Assembly: GCA_964006375.1 (NCBI GenBank)
Contig: OZ023268.1
Location: forward strand, 80,085,335 to 80,149,334
Direction: 5' to 3'
DNA from: Tillus elongatus
Taxonomy: Eukaryota > Arthropoda > Insecta > Coleoptera > Cleridae
Length of the DNA stretch: 64,000 nucleotides
A program made the position numbers and the translations under genes. Below the pieces are notes generated by a model. That model was not told the origin of the DNA, did no database searches, and saw only the letters and a program-made list of their open reading frames with translations. Positions 11,707-19,370 of this stretch are shown here, piece after piece; the first letter of the stretch is position 1; the number at the start of each line of letters is the position of its first letter.

Positions 11707-12950
11707 GAGATAAAAAACTTAAAACCCTTATCGCGGAAGATCCGTGAGACGTACGCAGGAACCAATACATGCACGGTGTTAAGGAGGCCAAATCAAATTG
11801 GAATATACAATAAAATGGCCACTTCCGGTCTAAACTTTAAATCGTTATATCTTTTCAACGGAAAGTGATAGAAATGAACTATCTTCAAAAAAATGTATGT
11901 TTCATAACAAGGTCTACAAGAAACTGAGATAAAAAACTTTAAACCCTTATCGCGGAAGATCCGTGAGATGTACGATAGAACCAACACATGCACGGTGTTA
12001 AGGAGGCCAAATCAAATTGGAATATACAATAAAATGGCCACTTCCGGTCTAAACTTTAAATCGTTATATCTTTTCAACGGAAAGTGATAGAAAGGAACCG
12101 ACTTCAAAAATATATCGTTTCGTAACAAGCTCTACAAGAAACTGAGATAAAAAACTTTAAACCCTTATCGCGGAAGATCCGTGAGATGTACGATGGAACC
12201 AACACATGCACGGTGTTAAGGAGGCCAAATCAAATTGGAATATACAATAAAATGGTCACTTCCGGTCTAAACTTTAAATCGTTATATCTTTTCAACGGAA
12301 AGTGATAGAAAGGAACCGACTTCAAAAATGTATGTTTCGTAACAAGGTCTACAAGAAACTGAGATAAAAAACTTTAAACCCTTATCGCGGAAGATCCGTG
12401 AGATGTACGATGGAACCAATACATGCACGGTGTTAAGGAGGCCAAATCAAATTGGAATATACAATAAAATGGCCACTTCCGGTCTAAACTTTAAATCCTT
12501 GTATCTTTTGAACGGAAAGTGATAGAAAGGAACCGACTTTAAAAATGTATGTTTCGTAACAAGGTCTACAAGAAACTGAGATAAAAAACTTCAAACCCTT
12601 ATCGCGGAAGATCCGTGAGATGTACGATAGAACCAATACATGCACGGTGTTAAGGAGGCCAAATCAAAGTGGAATATACAATAAAATGGCCACTTCCGGT
12701 CTAAACTTTAAATCGTTATATCTTTTCAATGGAAAGTGATAGAAAGGAACTATCTTCAAAAATGTATGTTTCGTAACAAGCTCTACAAGAAACTGAGATA
12801 AAAAACTTCAAACCCTTATCGCGGAAGATCCGTGAGACGTACGATAGAACTAATACATACACGCTGTTAAGCAAAGCAAACTCTATAAGCATATTCAATA
12901 AAAATGTTACTTCCGGTAGACACTTCCGGTATAGCTATTCTTAGAGCTAC
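11707..12950. repeat. 217-bp tandem satellite array
   Basis: Repeat starts (GAGATAAAAAACTT) fall at 11707, 11926, 12143, 12361, 12578 and 12795, giving periods of 217-219 bp and about 5.7 copies. Each unit carries ATCGCGGAAGATCCGTGAGA, GCACGGTGTTAAGGAGGCC and AAAATGGCCACTTCCGGTC. The last copy diverges after about 12870. The array lies just inside the left TIR and has no counterpart at the right end. It is non-coding; 60-66-codon frames inside it are repeats of one another. Confidence 0.95.
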
Positions 12951-13432
12951 ATACATGTGTGACACATCAAAATAATCGTCTTGTTGAACAGAAGAAATAT
13001 AATATTTAAGTAAGTTAGAACAAGCTGTATTAACACCTAAAACCAACACACACTCTCTTGTACAGGCTGATTACCCTGCCATCCAATTGTTAGTAAGGTT
13101 ATGTTTGTATTTGTTATTTGAATACAAACAGACATAATAAGAAGAGTGTACTTACATACAGCAAGACACGTCATCCTTGTTTCACGACTTAACACATACT
13201 GAACAAGTGTCTCTCTCTCTTGTATTGAGGAAACAAACTGATGTAAGAGAGAGGGGGTCTTACAAAGGATAAACAACGTTTTTTACAGTTGTTAACCTTA
13301 CAGAAAGGGGTTAATAAAAATGCAAACAAAATAAAAATAAAACAACTGATTTACATACAATAAAAATTTATTAGGATTAATTAAGTTGTACATATTGATA
13401 CATAAATGACATACATAAATGACATACTATTA
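12951..13432. other. Spacer between satellite and capsid block
   Basis: No supported gene. On the minus strand an AATAAA at 13367-13372 lies about 60 nt past the MCP stop codon and probably ends the leftward capsid transcripts. Confidence 0.5.
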
Positions 13433-14638
13433 TTACATAATGGCTCTAACGATACCCGTTAGAGGTTTATATTCCATTACACTGTCATGAATAACCAAAC
13501 AATAAACACGAGTATTTTTTGGGAAGTTGGCGTGACTCATGAACTCCACCTTAATGTCCACCGTTGAAGACTTGATTGACTCGTTCTGGTGCTGACAGTC
13601 AATCACAAATAGAGCTCTGTCTTTAAACTCGTCATAATTCAAGATAGGCTCCGACATGTTTTTATAACAGAAGTTTTTTTGAAAATCTGTATACATGTTA
13701 TAGGCTTCTGCATATTTCGATTTCTCAAAATCCATATTCATAGATTCATAAGGGTAGCATTCTGAATTTAGAAACACTCTGAGGTCCAACATACCAATGT
13801 TATCGAAATAGTCTGACCTCTTCTTCACGTTATCCTTACGATCTGTTTGAAATGCTATAATCACATATCGAGGTCTTTCCAAGTTGGTTGCAGTTTTAAC
13901 AGCCCACACATCTCTGTTGATATCTCTGAGTGCTGGTAACTCATATATGTCCCATTTGCGGTATGCGAGAAATATAGAGGTGTCTTTGGCTATTTTATCC
14001 ATCAGTTCCAATTTCATTTTATCATTGGGAAATACATGTTTTACCTTTAAAAACATATTGGTTACGGTAATTTTTGCTCGTGCCGTACCTGTGCTGTAAT
14101 AGCCGTTGGAATCGTTTCGACTTCTTGTAAAGCGGAAAGTATGTTTGCCACAGAGAACTCCTTTGAAATGATGAAAGAAACTGAAGAGGAACCAGACAGG
14201 TATGAGCATGTGAAACTTGTTATCATTTAAGGTGATGTGCTCCGACGACACATTCAGACCGGTGTTGCTAAGAGATTGGGCTTCATTCTTACTGAACGAT
14301 AGCAGACTTTTGATGATGGTTGTGGTATATGGGTCTCGCACTCGTTCCACTTCCTTGTTATTTAACTCATAGGTCATTGATTCAAACAGAGCTGCTCCTC
14401 CATTATTTGACAGATAACAAGCACCAGTGGCATTTTGGATTGCTACAGGTTCCAGAGCACCTTCGATTATTAGAGCTGACTCGGCCAGACATACGAACGC
14501 ATCTTGTTGGTTGATGGCTATTTCAATTTCATCGCTGTTACCAAACGATTTAGTTGGTGAATAGTAAGAACGCAGCTCTTCTCGATCGATGCCATCATCA
14601 AACACGGGTTCTTTGAATATTTCTAGTTTTGACGACAT
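13433..14638 (-). CDS. Double-jelly-roll major capsid protein (Polinton MCP)
   Basis: 401 residues from the ATG at 14638; an upstream extension to 14731 is open but has no Met-supported reason. The protein matches, by eye, the capsid family found in arthropod and cnidarian Polinton/adintovirus-like elements. The N-terminal strand region has YYSPTKSFGNSDEIEIAINQ, followed by an AALFESMTYELNNKEVERVRDP block, and it ends in a -EYKPLTGIVRAIM tail. The predicted content is mostly beta with no signal peptide or membrane helix. It would form the pseudo-hexameric capsomers of an icosahedral shell. It is somewhat shorter than typical Polinton MCPs. The frame is uninterrupted. It is the last gene of the leftward block, 122 bp after the minor capsid gene. 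Fold identity is inferred from family resemblance. Confidence 0.85.
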   Translation of the reverse strand: MSSKLEIFKEPVFDDGIDREELRSYYSPTKSFGNSDEIEIAINQQDAFVCLAESALIIEGALEPVAIQNATGACYLSNNGGAALFESMTYELNNKEVERVRDPYTTTIIKSLLSFSKNEAQSLSNTGLNVSSEHITLNDNKFHMLIPVWFLFSFFHHFKGVLCGKHTFRFTRSRNDSNGYYSTGTARAKITVTNMFLKVKHVFPNDKMKLELMDKIAKDTSIFLAYRKWDIYELPALRDINRDVWAVKTATNLERPRYVIIAFQTDRKDNVKKRSDYFDNIGMLDLRVFLNSECYPYESMNMDFEKSKYAEAYNMYTDFQKNFCYKNMSEPILNYDEFKDRALFVIDCQHQNESIKSSTVDIKVEFMSHANFPKNTRVYCLVIHDSVMEYKPLTGIVRAIM

Positions 14639-14760
14639 GATAACCCAGGCTTTGCAGGAACTCAATATTATCGGGACGAAGCGTACCCTTTGACGTGTCT
14701 GACTCAACTGAATTTGATGTGGTAGATGCACTTGCTTTTATATCCTTGAAGACGAACATA

Positions 14761-15471
14761 CTAAGCAACTTTTATAAGTTTTAAGCGAACAGACACCTCT
14801 TCACCTTGAAAGTTGACAGGAACTGAATCTTGGTCGACGATGTCGATGCTTATATTGGAAATCTCTTGCTTGTTCACCGGCAAGTAAATTAAATTTTTAG
14901 GTTCTATGTCGATTGCGTAGCCAGGATCAACCATCGGAGCAAACTCATACAGCGTATGTGAGGGTTGTCCGTTATAATAGGAACCAGACACAATATTGGT
15001 TTCGATGCGAATCTGTCTAACATCCACTATATCAACAGGTAAATCAGATTCATAAAAGGTGTCCGGCTGAAGAACTTGTTTTGAAAAGCCCAACATTCGC
15101 CCAATCGAACCATCAAATTCAAAACTGACATTTGTATAACACTTTAGTCTACATTTGATGGTGTTCGGATTAGGTCTCAGAATCAGAGCCTGTTGCTTTT
15201 GTTCGTGTGTTGCTGTAGCACCAACAAGTTCATTTTGAAGTAACTCTTCCAAGTGTGTTATTTCATAAGCACCGGTGGGTATCGTGATGGTTCGCCAAGC
15301 AGCTCCTTCTTTTACATGAAATTTGTTTTTACCTTCATAGATGTTGGGTATGTTGTTGTAGGTGTGAAAGCCTATCAAGGCAACAGCATAATTACCATCC
15401 AAAACAATTGGTGGATGGTAGTCTGACGACAGATGGGAGCTGCGGTCTTTCAACACAAAGGTGTGCGCCAT
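14761..15471 (-). CDS. Minor capsid protein (penton-type, single jelly roll)
   Basis: 236 residues, ATG at 15471. It belongs to a family recurrent in invertebrate Polinton-like elements. Characteristic blocks are VALIGFHTYNNIPNI, the ITIPTGAYEI region, the IGRMLGFSKQVLQP segment, a SDLPVDIVDVRQIRIETNIV stretch and the C-terminal IDIVDQDSVPVNFQGEEV. In Polinton virions the homologous protein occupies the five-fold vertices next to the MCP. It lies between the protease and MCP genes, the usual morphogenesis cluster. The frame is intact, with no signal peptide or membrane helix. Confidence 0.85.
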   Translation of the reverse strand: MAHTFVLKDRSSHLSSDYHPPIVLDGNYAVALIGFHTYNNIPNIYEGKNKFHVKEGAAWRTITIPTGAYEITHLEELLQNELVGATATHEQKQQALILRPNPNTIKCRLKCYTNVSFEFDGSIGRMLGFSKQVLQPDTFYESDLPVDIVDVRQIRIETNIVSGSYYNGQPSHTLYEFAPMVDPGYAIDIEPKNLIYLPVNKQEISNISIDIVDQDSVPVNFQGEEVSVRLKLIKVA

Positions 15472-15487
15472 GACTGATACACACAGG

Positions 15488-15940
15488 CTACTGTTTAAGG
15501 CTTTTATTTAAAAATTTTAAACATAAGTGACCACAATTATAAGTATTATATTTCTGATACACATCATGATTGTACATTAGAGTAGAGTCTTTAAGGTAAC
15601 GCTGCAGCTCAACTGGTGGCTTCAAGTTTCCATATGAGTCAAAGTACACGGCTGTGTCACCACGTTTCTTAACTGCAACCCAATGACTGCCAGGTTCCTT
15701 GTTTGTTTGCAAATTCATGATAAGTGATTTATTCTTGCGTGGCCCATTCGATGGCAAAGTATCTCGCATGTATACACCTCTAAAATATGGAATTTTCATT
15801 TTACCAGCAAATTTCATAAGGTCTTCATTTGTTAGAGGTCTTGCTGGTAAACATCTTACTCGTTTTTTGGTTTCTGCAGATACAACCCATAACCGGAGCG
15901 CTGTTTCTTGAGATACATGCCTTTGCCCAGTCTCTTGCAT
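15488..15940 (-). CDS. Adenain-type cysteine maturation protease
   Basis: 150 residues from the ATG at 15940. The catalytic set of adenovirus/Polinton proteases is visible: H86 in GSHWVAV, D101 in YFDSYG, C136 in YNCGHLC, and Q129 as a candidate oxyanion residue. It would cleave capsid precursors, including the neighbouring pVI-like protein, during maturation. The first 29 residues overlap the 3' end of that gene in another frame (85 bp). The conserved part starts near RPLTNEDL (residue 34), so initiation may be at 15940 or follow from a shift or fusion with the upstream frame. The next Met (15817) would cut into the conserved start. Confidence 0.88.
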   Translation of the reverse strand: MQETGQRHVSQETALRLWVVSAETKKRVRCLPARPLTNEDLMKFAGKMKIPYFRGVYMRDTLPSNGPRKNKSLIMNLQTNKEPGSHWVAVKKRGDTAVYFDSYGNLKPPVELQRYLKDSTLMYNHDVYQKYNTYNCGHLCLKFLNKSLKQ

Positions 15941-16368
15941 TTTGGCTTAAATTTCAAGCCACTCCCTCTCCTACCCATCGCGATGGCTTCCATTGTTTTG
16001 TTGTGCCGTTCTTCCTCCTCTAGTTTCTGTTTCGCAGACTTGGCATCGTTCACGGCTTTGGCAATACCTGCAGCACCACCACCCAGAGCTCCTAGTGCTG
16101 ACAGCCCACCAAATATCAGAGGCAACAGCGGAAGGAAGCCTCCACTTTTAGGTATTGGAATAACTCGAGGTTTCTGCACATTCTTACGTCCACCAATGTT
16201 TCTAACGATTGTATGAGCTATATCAAATACGGCGTTCGCTGTTGGAATAAGATTTCTATCTTTTATAACTTCCTCAATCAGACTTAGTATGTTTTTAAAG
16301 GGAACCTTCTTCTTTGGCTTCGAGTTGATTACATAAAACCCCTCATCAAGTTTTCTGTTAACTTTCAT
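15856..16368 (-). CDS. pVI-like hydrophobic/basic minor virion protein
   Basis: 170 residues from the ATG at 16368; an upstream in-frame TTG at 16389 is not used here. The layout is a Lys-rich N-terminus, then a glycine-rich hydrophobic stretch at residues 77-105 (GGFLPLLPLIFGGLSALGAL), a charged helix rich in Lys and Glu, and a basic tail with GSGLKFKPK and GYGLYLQKP motifs. This resembles the membrane-active/core-linking proteins of adenoviruses and Polintons. IFGG-L at residues 85-89 fits the adenain consensus (M/I/L)XGG-X, so the encoded protease could process it. It is the first gene of the leftward block. Function is inferred from composition and position. Confidence 0.7.
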   Translation of the reverse strand: MKVNRKLDEGFYVINSKPKKKVPFKNILSLIEEVIKDRNLIPTANAVFDIAHTIVRNIGGRKNVQKPRVIPIPKSGGFLPLLPLIFGGLSALGALGGGAAGIAKAVNDAKSAKQKLEEEERHNKTMEAIAMGRRGSGLKFKPKCKRLGKGMYLKKQRSGYGLYLQKPKNE

Positions 16369-16526
16369 GGTGTTTGTAACGCCCCGCAACGTTTCAGCAA
16401 AACCTGTATCTGTCTTTGTTAATAACAGCCCTCACTCTGTGACACCAACATGCATACTGACTGGGTGTCTCACTTGCATTCATATATATACACACCCAAA
16501 TAAAATATAGTTTAGTTTAAGTTAAG
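16369..16526. promoter_or_regulatory. Divergent promoter region between capsid and ATPase blocks
   Basis: 158 bp separate the divergent ATGs at 16368 (-) and 16527 (+). A TATA-like TATATATACACAC lies at about 16482-16494, upstream of the ATPase start. On the minus side the region has a TCTTTGTTAATAACA stretch without an obvious TATA box. It is probably the central switch of the element's two transcription blocks. Confidence 0.5.
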
Positions 16527-17222
16527 ATGCGTACCAGCAAACACGCTTCTGCCTTACCCATTACAAATATAGACGATGTTGTTACGGACACAGCTCAACA
16601 ACAACTGAGGCATGGTCCTCTCTTTCCAAACACCGTTCGCTGTATCATATGTGGTCCCAGTGGGTGTGGTAAAACTAATGTCATGCTGAGTTTGTTGTTT
16701 GAAGCAAACGGTTTAAAATTTGATAACGTGTATGTGTATTCAAAGTCTCTGTATCAACCGAAATACAAGATGTTAAAGGAGGTGATGAATGCAACAAAAG
16801 GTGTTGGTTACTATCCTTATAGAGAAAACGATGAAATATTAGATCCGGCAGATGCCAAGGACAACTCTGTGTTTATATTTGATGATGTAGCTTGTGACAA
16901 ACAAGATAAAATAAGAGCATACTTCAGTATGGGCAGACATAAGAATATTGATTCATTCTATCTCTGTCAAACATATACACGAATACCCAAACATCTGGTA
17001 CGTGACAACACCAATGTTATTGTGTTATTCAAGCAAGATGAAACCAATTTAAAACATGTGTACGACGATCATGTGACCACCGATATGGACTTTAAACAAT
17101 TTAAAACTATCTGCCACCAATGCTGGAAAGATAATAAGTATGGTGTGTTGGTGATTGTGAAGGAAAACGATGTACACAAAGGTCGATATAGAAAAGGATT
17201 CGATAGATATATATTATTCTAA
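16527..17222 (+). CDS. FtsK/HerA (A32-like) genome-packaging ATPase
   Basis: 231 residues. Walker A GPSGCGKT is at 43-50 and Walker B VFIFDD at 115-120. An arginine-containing segment RAYFSMGRHKNIDSFYLCQT follows, as in poxvirus A32 and Polinton packaging ATPases. It would pump element DNA into the preformed capsid. Length is normal for the Polinton family and the frame is intact. It starts the rightward block, and the ATG at 16527 follows a TATA-like box by about 35 bp. Confidence 0.93.
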   Translation: MRTSKHASALPITNIDDVVTDTAQQQLRHGPLFPNTVRCIICGPSGCGKTNVMLSLLFEANGLKFDNVYVYSKSLYQPKYKMLKEVMNATKGVGYYPYRENDEILDPADAKDNSVFIFDDVACDKQDKIRAYFSMGRHKNIDSFYLCQTYTRIPKHLVRDNTNVIVLFKQDETNLKHVYDDHVTTDMDFKQFKTICHQCWKDNKYGVLVIVKENDVHKGRYRKGFDRYILF

Positions 17223-17243
17223 CAAACGATGATAGACAGGACA

Positions 17244-17408
17244 GTCAGCTGTCTAACACAGGTGTCTAACACAGATGTCATACAGGTGTCTAATACAGCT
17301 GTCATACAGCTGTCATACAGCTGTCTAACACAGCTGTCTAACACAGCTGTCTAACACAGCTGTCTAACACAGCTGTCTAACACAGCTGTCTAACACAGCT
17401 GTCTAACA
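17244..17408. repeat. 13-bp minisatellite with CAGCTG in most units
   Basis: About twelve copies of CAGCTGTCTAACA, with a few variants near the left end, lie between the ATPase stop and the next ATG (17448). Most units hold the E-box hexamer CAGCTG. It could be a promoter or leader element of the DUF8207-type gene; that is inference from position only. Confidence 0.9.
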
Positions 17409-17447
17409 AGACAGCCAGACATCGTGATAAATAAGAAGGCATGTACC

Positions 17448-18602
17448 ATGAAGGAGTCAGTATATGTTAAACCACCACACAACCTGTATCGCTCAAACAA
17501 ATTATTAGACCAGCTGGTAATACCGACCAGTTGTAGCACAATGGAAGTACTGGGTAAGGAAGAGCGAAAAGTTAAGAAAAGGATTTTACAACTTGCTGAC
17601 AATATTCGAAAAAAACATTTAATGCTTAAACTTAACAGAGCCGAGAATGATGATGCTCTGCAACGTTTATATAAACCACTTGTTGAGCCCCTAAGTGAAA
17701 TATCTAAAAACACAGCAGCACAACAGCAGCAGCAGCCCCAGCAACAACCAAAGGCTGAACAAATCAAAGACGAAGTCGATATACCAGAAACGAAACCCCA
17801 AGTACAGTTCCTTAAAGACCATGAAGTTTTTGAAGCTGAACCTAGGGAAGAGGCTGAGGAGACAAGTTCCGATGAGGATATCCCAACATTTGAAGAGCTT
17901 GAGGCAGACCTACAAACTGTCACATCCAACCCTGCATATCAAGAATTTTTGGAGCAATATCCTGAACGAGTTCGATATTATGTAGACAAGTATTTTACTG
18001 AACCACCAAGGCTCGCTACCATTGACCAAACGTATGGTGCTCGCTACGCTAAAGATACCGGTAGCTGGAGTGTTGGTAACAAACACTTGGACTTTACTGA
18101 GAATGATATTCGACTGGGTCAAAGGAGATATCCGCAAACACAAGGTCTGCTAGAATTGATATTTATGAAAACACCTAGAGGGTATACCTATGACGATCTT
18201 CAACACTATAGAGATATTCTAGAAGCAACTAGTGTTCATAAAATGAACTACGATCCCAACGCACGAACCAAGGGTTGTTCCTCGGAAAAGTATCTGACTC
18301 TAATAAAACCAGTTATAAACCCAAGAGGACGAAGATCCTCAACTCCTCAAGGTTTTGGTTACGACACACATCATAACGCAGAACAAAAAACTGAACCTAG
18401 AGCTCAGAATGTAAGCAGCAACACTAACAACTATATGCTACAAAATAACAAACAAATAGAATATGTCTATTGGGATGACATAAATGAGCTGGTTGATAGA
18501 CTTAGACTTTTAGTAGCTTCCCAGGCTGCTGGTAATAATGCTCATAACAATGAAATTCAGTCAATCATTGAAGAACTGAAGGAGGTTGGTGTTATCGCCT
18601 AG
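17448..18602 (+). CDS. DUF8207-type protein of Polinton-like elements
   Basis: 384 residues from the ATG at 17448; the in-frame GTG at 17424 is ignored. The N-terminal third is Lys-rich and probably coiled-coil. A short polyGln tract (about residues 86-100) and an acidic Glu/Asp/Ser segment follow. The conserved domain is at about 160-290, with a QEFLEQYPERVRYYVDKYF motif, DQTYGARY, the FTENDIRLGQRRYPQTQGL segment and ELIFMKTPRGYTYDDLQHY. I recognise this as the domain called DUF8207, frequent in arthropod proteins and Polinton-like elements, with no known function. Retention with the capsid genes suggests a virion or assembly role, which is an inference. Confidence 0.75.
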   Translation: MKESVYVKPPHNLYRSNKLLDQLVIPTSCSTMEVLGKEERKVKKRILQLADNIRKKHLMLKLNRAENDDALQRLYKPLVEPLSEISKNTAAQQQQQPQQQPKAEQIKDEVDIPETKPQVQFLKDHEVFEAEPREEAEETSSDEDIPTFEELEADLQTVTSNPAYQEFLEQYPERVRYYVDKYFTEPPRLATIDQTYGARYAKDTGSWSVGNKHLDFTENDIRLGQRRYPQTQGLLELIFMKTPRGYTYDDLQHYRDILEATSVHKMNYDPNARTKGCSSEKYLTLIKPVINPRGRRSSTPQGFGYDTHHNAEQKTEPRAQNVSSNTNNYMLQNNKQIEYVYWDDINELVDRLRLLVASQAAGNNAHNNEIQSIIEELKEVGVIA

Positions 18603-18636
18603 TATACCTACATATATCACAGACATACCTACCTTA

Positions 18637-19101
18637 ATGCTTAGTATAAAAATGTCTATCGATAAGTTCGGACGTTCCCAATCCAATAAAGGTTCTAAGT
18701 TTAAAATTATTGAAAGAGAGATTTTCCCAAGAACTGATAGTGGTGATTTTGATTTGCAAAGCCATAGATTGTGTAACATAGCTGATCCAGTCGATGCAAC
18801 AGATGGTGTAAATAAAAAATTTGTTGATGTATGGATAGACGACTATCAGAAGAACAAAGATGAGGTAAAACAAAGAATCATTGCCATACTACTTGAAGCT
18901 GTACACAAACCTGAGTTGGAAGATTTAAAAAACGAATTTGAAAATAAATTGAAAATTTTAGCTAAGAACATAACTGCTCAAGTTTTAAAAGATGTTGATG
19001 TGTTAAAGAATAATAAGCTAAAGAATAAGCTGGAAGAAATAGACAGCAAACTAAAAGATTTACATGATAAGTGGATACTTTTAAATCCAACATCACCATG
19101 A
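18637..19101 (+). CDS. Fibre-like trimeric coiled-coil protein
   Basis: 154 residues from ATG 18637, or 149 from ATG 18652 (MSIDKFGRS...), which is the start seen in similar proteins. The N-terminus is basic. The motif LCNIADPVDATDGVNKKFV resembles repeats in phage tail-fibre and virus-fibre shafts (a ..NVADP..ATDA.NK.YVD consensus). The rest is a long charged helix with heptad spacing, predicted coiled coil. A surface fibre or spike role is plausible and unproven. It follows the DUF8207 gene closely; the 3' end overlaps the ATG of the next small frame by 4 bp (19098-19101). Confidence 0.6.
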   Translation: MLSIKMSIDKFGRSQSNKGSKFKIIEREIFPRTDSGDFDLQSHRLCNIADPVDATDGVNKKFVDVWIDDYQKNKDEVKQRIIAILLEAVHKPELEDLKNEFENKLKILAKNITAQVLKDVDVLKNNKLKNKLEEIDSKLKDLHDKWILLNPTSP

Positions 19102-19261
19102 GACGCAAAACTGTTGAGAGGAAGAACTACAAACGACTAAACAAACAGACATCTATCTGGTTGAACGCATCTTGAGGAAGAAAGGCAAGCAGCTCTATGT
19201 AAAATGGCTGGGTTTTGATAAATCTCAGAATTCTTGGATAAATTCAGATGATGTTAAATAA
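19098..19261 (+). pseudogene. Orphan integrase-type chromodomain, frame broken
   Basis: The ATG at 19098 opens a short basic frame that stops after 25 codons. The adjacent frame (19118-19261) encodes most of a chromodomain: YLVERIL, LYVKWLGF and NSWIN, with the aromatic-cage positions Y, W and W. Polinton integrases end in such a domain after the DDE core. Here the core is absent and the small frame is shifted, or needs frameshifting. It may be the last trace of a lost integrase or a stand-alone chromatin-targeting peptide. The 4-bp ATGA overlap with the fibre-like gene suggests it was once an expressed gene. Confidence 0.75.
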
Positions 19262-19370
19262 GCTTATATATTTAATGTATTAATGTACTTAGAATAAAAT
19301 AAAAGTCTTTATTAAAATAATGTTATTTTATTTTTTCATCTGGTTACATACAATTAAGCTAAGTGAACAA
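19262..19370. terminator. Convergent polyadenylation region
   Basis: AATAAA on the + strand at 19293-19298 lies 32 nt after the chromodomain stop. On the minus strand an AATAAA at 19308-19313 lies 58 nt past the KilA-N stop. The two signals face each other. Confidence 0.7.

Noticed and set aside
11707..12950. Possible CRISPR-like or clustered array
   Set aside because: Units are contiguous 217-bp satellites without unique spacers, in a eukaryotic genome.
13037..13276. 79-codon minus frame downstream of the capsid block
   Set aside because: It lies past the MCP polyadenylation signal and has no recognisable motif or codon pattern like the neighbouring capsid genes.
14639..14731. N-terminal extension of the major capsid frame
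   Set aside because: The 31 extra residues are basic and unlike the family. The ATG at 14638 gives the expected start.
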